Positions 5,537 to 5,578 of a DNA stretch of 5,578 bases are shown here, piece by piece; within the stretch, counting starts at the first letter, position 1; every line of letters begins with the position of its first letter. The position numbers and the translations under genes are program-made. The notes beneath the pieces were generated by a model. The model had not been told where the DNA came from. It searched no databases and saw only the letters and a program-made list of their open reading frames with translations. The stretch is from contig VGAV01000183.1 of NCBI GenBank assembly GCA_016870695.1, positions 1 through 5,578 of the forward strand. The letters run 5' to 3'. The DNA is from Actinomycetota bacterium. GTDB lineage: Bacteria > Actinomycetota > Actinomycetes > Actinomycetales > Microbacteriaceae.

Positions 5537-5555
5537 CCCGGGTCGGGAGCCCGGG
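5537..5555 (+). terminator. Second GC-rich hairpin after the regulator gene
   Basis: CCCGGG at 5537-5542 and CCCGGG at 5550-5555 form a 6-bp stem with a 7-base loop, and a third CCCGGG at 5557-5562 offers an alternative partner. This lies 22 bases beyond the stop codon and, with the preceding hairpin, forms a tandem stem-loop block at the operon end. No T-tract; terminator role inferred. The last bases of the window hold no visible gene. Confidence 0.35.
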
Positions 5556-5578
5556 GCCCGGGCGGGCAGGCGCGAGGC

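Overview
The window is very GC-rich (estimated at over 70% G+C), with strong C/G third-position codon bias and three genes whose start codon sits six bases after a TANNNT -10 box with no obvious Shine-Dalgarno. This points to a high-GC actinobacterium. The gene content and the frequent heptamer GGATGCC/GGCATCC suggest Microbacteriaceae, probably Microbacterium; that placement is inference.

Layout. (1) Bases 1-1300, plus strand: the C-terminal two thirds or so of a large FAD/NAD(P)-binding protein, entering from outside the window and carrying a one-base frameshift in an AAA run at 1002-1004. (2) Bases 1322-1717, minus strand: a small three-helix membrane protein of unknown function, converging on gene 1. 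(3) Bases 1718-2108: 391 bp without a convincing gene. It holds a leaderless promoter, an 11-bp direct repeat with a 22-bp period, a 117-bp element with 21-bp inverted arms, and two hairpins downstream of apt. (4) Bases 2109-2630, minus strand: adenine phosphoribosyltransferase (apt). (5) Bases 2631-2805: divergent promoter region with a nested imperfect inverted repeat and, on the plus side, a promoter whose spacer carries a perfect 14-bp LacI-type palindrome. (6) Bases 2806-4485, plus strand: a complete GH13 alpha-glucosidase. (7) Bases 4520-5515, plus strand: a LacI-family repressor 34 bp behind it, followed by GC-only hairpins to the end.

The clear functional unit is alpha-glucosidase plus LacI repressor. 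The repressor gene has no visible promoter of its own and is probably co-transcribed with the enzyme, and the palindrome in the enzyme's promoter is the obvious candidate operator. This would give a sugar-inducible, autoregulated two-gene operon for intracellular cleavage of alpha-glucosides. apt (purine salvage), the membrane protein and the FAD gene are separate units. I do not see a new defence, mobile or biosynthetic system; the unexplained signals are non-coding: the 117-bp inverted element, the paired direct repeats and the over-represented heptamer.
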